The notes beneath the pieces are model-generated. The model saw only the letters and a list, made by a program, of their open reading frames with translations. It was not told where the DNA came from and made no database searches. A stretch of 64,000 nucleotides of DNA from Desulfatibacillum aliphaticivorans DSM 15576 (GTDB lineage Bacteria > Desulfobacterota > Desulfobacteria > Desulfobacterales > Desulfatibacillaceae). The stretch is from contig NZ_AUCT01000013.1 of NCBI RefSeq assembly GCF_000429905.1, positions 62,001 through 126,000 of the forward strand, read 5' to 3'. Position numbers and translations under genes: made by a program. How positions within the stretch are numbered: position 1 is the stretch's first letter; each line of letters starts with the position of its first letter. Shown here piece by piece: positions 60,002 through 64,000 of the stretch.

Positions 60002-61201
60002 TTAATTGCTCTTTTTCTCTCCCCCCCTTTCTTTGTTATCCGTATTTTGACTTTTCATAGTCCACTTGTCGCGGAATCCAAGGCCCAGAGCTTTCAGCGC
60101 CAAATCCAAAAATTCGGCTGAGCTCATCTTTTGGGAGCTAGGGGATAGTTCTTCCCTATATTGCGTAAATCTGGAAAAATCGCCGGAAATGGAACATGCC
60201 GCCAACGCAGCCTGGCCTCCCATCAATTCGGGCAGGCAGGTTTCCGGCAAGAGTCCCCATGCATACTTGTCCCGAATGTGGACCAGGGCCATAATAGCCC
60301 CGGCGGTGACCGGGTCTTTGTCAATGCAGGAAAAATTATCCTCTAAAAGTTGCTGCTCCTGTTGGTTCAGACAGGCGGCCATTCCCCGGAGCATGGATTC
60401 TTTGGTCACACCAAAACGCTGCAAATGAATGCGGCAGGAGCATTGCCTTTCCGGGTTCATGCCGTTTTGACGCAGCAGGGTCTGCTTGATCGCTTTTTTT
60501 ACGGCCAGCCCGATCAACTCCCCGAGTTTGGAGTGTTTCCCTGCTCCGGTCATGGGTTTTCCTGTATTCAACTTGGAAGCGATGGCGATCTGATCTGTTC
60601 CCGTGCCAGTGGCCAGGCCGTCTGAATACCGGGAGTTGACTGCAAGTTCCTGCAAAACCGCCGTCTTAGCCTCCGTGGCGGTCATGACCGCCCGGACCAT
60701 GGCGCCTTTGGTCAGCTCCTTGTTGATGCAGATCATGGTGTTGATGGTGCCGTGAGGGGGCGGCTGGGGCGCTTCCAGTTTTTCGCTTCCGGTTTCCGTT
60801 TCCCAAAACGAAGCCGGGTCGCCCACGCGGCCGGCATTGGTTTCCACTCCGCCTGTACAGGCCGTAACCACCATGAGGTCCCGAAAGGACTCCACGGCCA
60901 CGGCTGCGCAGTTCATATTGGCGGCCGTGCCAAGCGTCGCCCATTTTTCCGAACCCAGGCCGTGTTGCTTGCAGGCTATCCTGCGGTACTCCGCCGGGTC
61001 CGTCACCGCTGTCTTTTGCACGCCATGCATGTGATTGGTCGGTTCGCACCCTTGCTGGTTGAACATGCCGTCGTAATCGTCCGTCAGGCCGCCTTCAGCC
61101 CGGCAGGTAGAAATAGTCCGGTGCGGAGAGGTAAAGCGGACAATCAGAATTTTGTCGCCTCTGTGAAGCTCCATGCCCTCGTAATATTGGCCCATAAGCA
61201 T
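60002..61201 (-). CDS. cbiZ: Adenosylcobinamide amidohydrolase CbiZ with C-terminal extension
   Basis: The 399-residue protein contains a CbiZ domain (PF01955; about residues 40-250). CbiZ cleaves the aminopropanol side chain of salvaged adenosylcobinamide or pseudocobalamin so the corrinoid can re-enter synthesis at adenosylcobyric acid. Characteristic parts are MNCAAVAVESFRDLMVV, TACTGGVETNAGRVGDP and NSRYSDGLATGTGTDQ. The C-terminal 150 residues (with SCRIHLQRFGVTKESMLRG) are not part of the minimal enzyme and I cannot assign them. GAGGA precedes the ATG. It follows the second TonB receptor by 40 bp. Confidence 0.9.
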   Translation of the reverse strand: MLMGQYYEGMELHRGDKILIVRFTSPHRTISTCRAEGGLTDDYDGMFNQQGCEPTNHMHGVQKTAVTDPAEYRRIACKQHGLGSEKWATLGTAANMNCAAVAVESFRDLMVVTACTGGVETNAGRVGDPASFWETETGSEKLEAPQPPPHGTINTMICINKELTKGAMVRAVMTATEAKTAVLQELAVNSRYSDGLATGTGTDQIAIASKLNTGKPMTGAGKHSKLGELIGLAVKKAIKQTLLRQNGMNPERQCSCRIHLQRFGVTKESMLRGMAACLNQQEQQLLEDNFSCIDKDPVTAGAIMALVHIRDKYAWGLLPETCLPELMGGQAALAACSISGDFSRFTQYREELSPSSQKMSSAEFLDLALKALGLGFRDKWTMKSQNTDNKERGGEKKSN

Positions 61202-61241
61202 TAATCAAATCCTCGTTAAGTCGTATGTGTTCCCGCTCCGG

Positions 61242-62939
61242 CTAAAACCCAACGCTGGCCCCTGCGGTCCAAGTGCGGGGCCATCCCGGATACCCGTCGC
61301 CGTAGAGATATGTTTTGTCAGCCAGGTTTTCCACTTCTCCAAACAGGGAGAAGCTATCGTGCTTGTATTCCGCGCGAAAATCCGCCGTTGCGTATTCGGA
61401 GACCTGCTCTGAATTGTCCGTAAGGGTGAATTGGCTGGAGTAGTAGTTCACAGAAAGCCCCATCAAAAGACTGTCCCAGGGCTGAAAGGCGGCTTCACAC
61501 TTGACCTTGTGCTTGGGTTTGCAAGTCAGCCAAAGGCCGGTTTCATCGTCTTTGGCTTCCAGGTAGGTGTAGGAAGCGGCGAGCGAAAAACACCTGCATG
61601 GAATCAACTTGACGTTCGCCTCTCCTCCCTTGAGGGAGGTTTCTCCGAAGTTTTGGTACTGGCCCATGGCCCCATGGCGAACATAGGTAATGCGATCCCT
61701 GATGAAATTTGCAAAAAGAGTCGCCCCCCAATGCAACCAGGGCGCTGTTTCGTCCTGATAGGAAAGGGAGCAGCTTTGCACGTTCTCCAGGCCCAGCCCG
61801 GGATTGGGATTGGTCGTCGAACTTTTGCTGTAGCGCTGCCTGATGGTGGGAGTGTTGGCCGAGAGGTTTGCTTTGGCCTGGAAGGTCCGTTGTCCGATTG
61901 TCCACATCAGTGCCGCTTCCGGGTTCAACACCGGGTCGTATTCGGAATAGTAATCGCCTCTAAGGCCCAAAGAAAGGGAAAGAGGGAGGCTCCCCAAAGG
62001 AAAGCCTTTTTTGGCGAAAGCGAAAAAGCCGTGTTCGTCATGCCCTCCAAACCCTGTACCCTGAGCCCGGATGCACTTTCCTCCGGCGCCAACAGACATC
62101 CCCTGCAACGGCCCGTCGTTCGCCTGGAGAAGGAATTTCTGCCCCCATTCCGTGGAGCGGAGGATTGAGTCCAGGTTTTTGCTGTGGTCCGTGTTTTCCG
62201 AGTCGCCGAAGTTAAAGTAGGTTTTAGAGGCCAGGGAGTCTATCTTGCCGTCAAGAAGCAAGGAGCCTTGGCTCTGATCATTACGGGAGTGGGGAGTGGG
62301 GTATTCGGGCAGTCCGGCGTATCCCTGCTCCATATCCACAATGTTACCGGACAAGGAAAGCGTGCGTTTATCCGAGGCCTTGTACTGAAGCCGCGCCCCC
62401 GCTCGCAGGGTTTGCTTGTCGTTGTTTATGCGGAATCCGTCTGTGCGCTCACATCCCGCGTCAAACCCGACGCCGAGCTTGCCTTGGGCCGCCTGGACGG
62501 ATGCGCTTCCATATGCGCCGCCGTAATTGCCTCCGTAACCCTTTATCCGGCCCGAAAAGGTCTTGATGCTCCCCGTGCTTATTAGAATTACGCCGCCGCT
62601 GGCGTCCTCTCCGTATTCCACGCCGCCGCTTTTCAACACCTCTATCCGGCTTAGGCTTTCCAGGGAAACCAAGTCCCAGCGCACGCTGCCTGCATGGGTT
62701 GCATCATTGATGGGCCTGCCGTCCAAAAGCACTTTAACTTTGTACGACCCTCTGATGGATATGCTGGAGCTTGAGGCCTTCACACCTGGGGTCCTGTTTA
62801 ACACGTCCTCAATGGACTGGGCCTGCATGGCCCTGATTTCCTCTTCTTCAAGGACTACCCGGTCCGCATCGGCCAAAGCCCATGGAGGGAAAAGCATCAG
62901 GGCTGACAGAAAAAGCAATATAAAAAGACGCACTATCAT
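61242..62939 (-). CDS. Second TonB-dependent receptor (BtuB-like)
   Basis: The outer-membrane receptor of about 565 residues has a signal peptide ending LFPPWALADA, a plug domain (EEIRAMQAQSIEDVLNRTPGVKA; VLLDGRPINDATH; IEVLKSGGVEYGEDASGGVILI) and a beta barrel ending in Phe (TWTAGASVGF), the usual outer-membrane signature. The open frame continues upstream into the chelatase gene, but the ATG at 62939 begins a proper signal peptide. It sits two bases after the stop of the second cobN and is therefore coupled to it. No clear TonB box is visible. Confidence 0.9.
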   Translation of the reverse strand: MIVRLFILLFLSALMLFPPWALADADRVVLEEEEIRAMQAQSIEDVLNRTPGVKASSSSISIRGSYKVKVLLDGRPINDATHAGSVRWDLVSLESLSRIEVLKSGGVEYGEDASGGVILISTGSIKTFSGRIKGYGGNYGGAYGSASVQAAQGKLGVGFDAGCERTDGFRINNDKQTLRAGARLQYKASDKRTLSLSGNIVDMEQGYAGLPEYPTPHSRNDQSQGSLLLDGKIDSLASKTYFNFGDSENTDHSKNLDSILRSTEWGQKFLLQANDGPLQGMSVGAGGKCIRAQGTGFGGHDEHGFFAFAKKGFPLGSLPLSLSLGLRGDYYSEYDPVLNPEAALMWTIGQRTFQAKANLSANTPTIRQRYSKSSTTNPNPGLGLENVQSCSLSYQDETAPWLHWGATLFANFIRDRITYVRHGAMGQYQNFGETSLKGGEANVKLIPCRCFSLAASYTYLEAKDDETGLWLTCKPKHKVKCEAAFQPWDSLLMGLSVNYYSSQFTLTDNSEQVSEYATADFRAEYKHDSFSLFGEVENLADKTYLYGDGYPGWPRTWTAGASVGF

Positions 62940-62941
62940 GG

Positions 62942-64000
62942 TTACTCGGTCAACTCCTCGATTTCGCCTTCCATATCCAGGTATTCCTGCATGAGGTTTT
63001 CCTCCATTTCCTCCGAGGCGTTCCACATGCCCCGCTTGATGGCCTCCAGCAGCTTGTCCAGGATGTTTTGCAGGGCGTAGGGATTGACCTCTTTCATCCA
63101 ATCCTGCATTTCCCGGTCCAGAGCGTATTTATTAGCGACCCGCTCGTACATCCAGTCATCCATGACGTCCGCCGTGGCGTCCCAGCCGAGCATGACGTCC
63201 ATCATGTGGGAGATGTCGCCGGCGCCTTTGTATCCGTGGCGTTTGAGGCCGTCCAGCCACTTGGGATTGATAAGGCGAGACCGGAGGATGTGCTTGGCTT
63301 CCTCCTGCGTGGTGCGCATTTTCACCCGTCTCGGGTCGGAGCTGTCCCCCATCAGGGACAAGGGGGCCTCGCCCCGGACGGTTTTGGCCGCCACAATCAA
63401 GCCTCCGTAATAATTGTAATAATCCGTGCAGCTCATCATGTCGTATTCGCGGGAGTCCTCATTTTTTACTGTTGTGTCCATGCGGGACAAGACCCTGCGG
63501 AAGGTTTCGGGCTTTTGAGCGCCGTAGGTTCCTTTTCCATAGGCATGGGAGGAATAGCGGATGTAATTGGCGGCCAGGTCGTCCTGCGTGTCCCACTGCT
63601 TGGATTCCACCAGTTCGGCCACGCCCGCGCCGTAAGCGCCGGGAGGACAGCCGAAAACCCGGAACGTGGCTTCCCGAAAGGCTTCGTCTTTACTCATGCC
63701 CGATTCCATATAGGTCTGCATGTCCGTGACCACGTGCTTGCGGATCAGGTTGGATTCTTCAGGTTCGTCCAGGACGGCGGCCATTTGGGCTGCATCATCC
63801 AGCAATTCCATGAGATTGGGAAAGGAATCCCGGAAGAATCCCGATGTCCGGGGGGTGACGTCGATTCTCGGCCTGTTTAGTTGCGAGGAAGGGATGACCT
63901 CCAGGCCGACAACCCTGCCGCTTCCCTTGGCCCACACAGGTTTCAAACCATACAGATAGAGGATCTCGGCGATGTCATCCCCCCGGGATCGCATGGTGGG
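62942..64000 (-). CDS. CobN-type chelatase large subunit, C-terminal part (start outside window)
   Basis: About 350 C-terminal residues of a second CobN-family protein are visible; the N-terminus lies beyond the right edge. It is close to canonical CobN: TMRSRGDDIAEILYLYGLKP, GLEVIPSSQLNRPRIDVT, TSGFFRDSFPNL, FRVFGCPPGAYGAGV and SREYDMMSCTDYYNYYGG are all present. It is thus clearly a different subgroup from the divergent copy at 53914-57495. The family inserts or handles Co2+ in tetrapyrroles. It leads into the second TonB receptor with a 2-bp gap. Confidence 0.9.
   Translation of the reverse strand, partial: PTMRSRGDDIAEILYLYGLKPVWAKGSGRVVGLEVIPSSQLNRPRIDVTPRTSGFFRDSFPNLMELLDDAAQMAAVLDEPEESNLIRKHVVTDMQTYMESGMSKDEAFREATFRVFGCPPGAYGAGVAELVESKQWDTQDDLAANYIRYSSHAYGKGTYGAQKPETFRRVLSRMDTTVKNEDSREYDMMSCTDYYNYYGGLIVAAKTVRGEAPLSLMGDSSDPRRVKMRTTQEEAKHILRSRLINPKWLDGLKRHGYKGAGDISHMMDVMLGWDATADVMDDWMYERVANKYALDREMQDWMKEVNPYALQNILDKLLEAIKRGMWNASEEMEENLMQEYLDMEGEIEELTE

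Noticed and set aside
61431..62168. 245-codon open frame opposite the second TonB receptor
   Set aside because: It is antisense to a well-supported receptor gene.
1..64000. CRISPR arrays, complete insertion sequences or prophage genes
   Set aside because: No regularly spaced repeats, transposase or phage structural genes were seen anywhere in the window.

Overview
The window looks like a chromosomal segment of a strictly anaerobic, mesophilic Desulfobacterota (deltaproteobacterial) sulfate reducer or close relative, most reminiscent of Desulfatibacillum-type genomes. This rests on moderate GC, a tungstate (Wtp) transporter, a DsrE-like protein, a MEMO-family protein, a stand-alone PocR domain, CGGC and cupin proteins, a CbiK cobaltochelatase and CobN-like chelatases. 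The species is an inference; no 16S gene is present.

Layout. 1-7.1 kb (minus): a radical SAM protein (cut by the window edge), gyrB, dnaN and a DUF4301 protein. 7.1-12.0 kb (plus): a glucosyl/mannosyl-3-phosphoglycerate synthase and its HAD phosphatase (compatible-solute synthesis), a DapA-family protein, a half-size GDT1-type transporter, tRNA-Pro(CGG) and a sugar-nucleotide epimerase. 12-16.9 kb: small redox and zinc-ribbon proteins, a DUF4213/DUF364 protein, a large secreted repeat protein and a MEMO-like protein. 17-21 kb (plus): der, an M20 peptidase and rarA. 21-26.5 kb: enoyl-CoA hydratase, AraC regulator, cupin, PocR-domain protein, then a CGGC/metallo-beta-lactamase pair. 26.6-32.2 kb: a Bcr-type MFS exporter, the wtpABC tungstate operon, an EamA permease and a MOP-less ModE-like regulator that may control wtp through a perfect 8-6-8 inverted repeat. 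32.4-40.2 kb: a sigma-54 promoter driving a cytidylate-kinase-like gene and an hsp20, a fused APH/ATPase, a Fic protein, a TetR/acyl-CoA ligase pair and trmO behind a hairpin-rich leader. 40.3-45 kb: a membrane SpoIIE-type phosphatase next to an unusual REC-MBL-cyclic-nucleotide-binding fusion.

45.1-64 kb (all minus) is the most interesting part: a corrinoid/cobalt locus. A cobalamin riboswitch (about 59826-59990) precedes a TonB-dependent receptor, a divergent CobN-like chelatase, a fused double ECF ATPase, a beta-propeller lipoprotein, a lipoprotein fused to an ECF S-component-like membrane domain, and an EcfT permease. The genes from CobN to EcfT overlap or nearly touch, so they very probably form one operon. 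Next come a decayed GDPD remnant, a tandem nitrilase-fold protein and CbiK. Upstream of the riboswitch, on the same strand, lie cbiZ (adenosylcobinamide amidohydrolase), a second TonB receptor and the C-terminal part of a second, canonical CobN. Read together, this is a complete route from outer membrane to cytoplasm for a corrinoid, tetrapyrrole or cobalt chelate. It uses an ECF-type importer with two lipoprotein parts that share a novel N-terminal domain, in place of the usual BtuCDF or CbiMN. The substrate is not established by the sequence.
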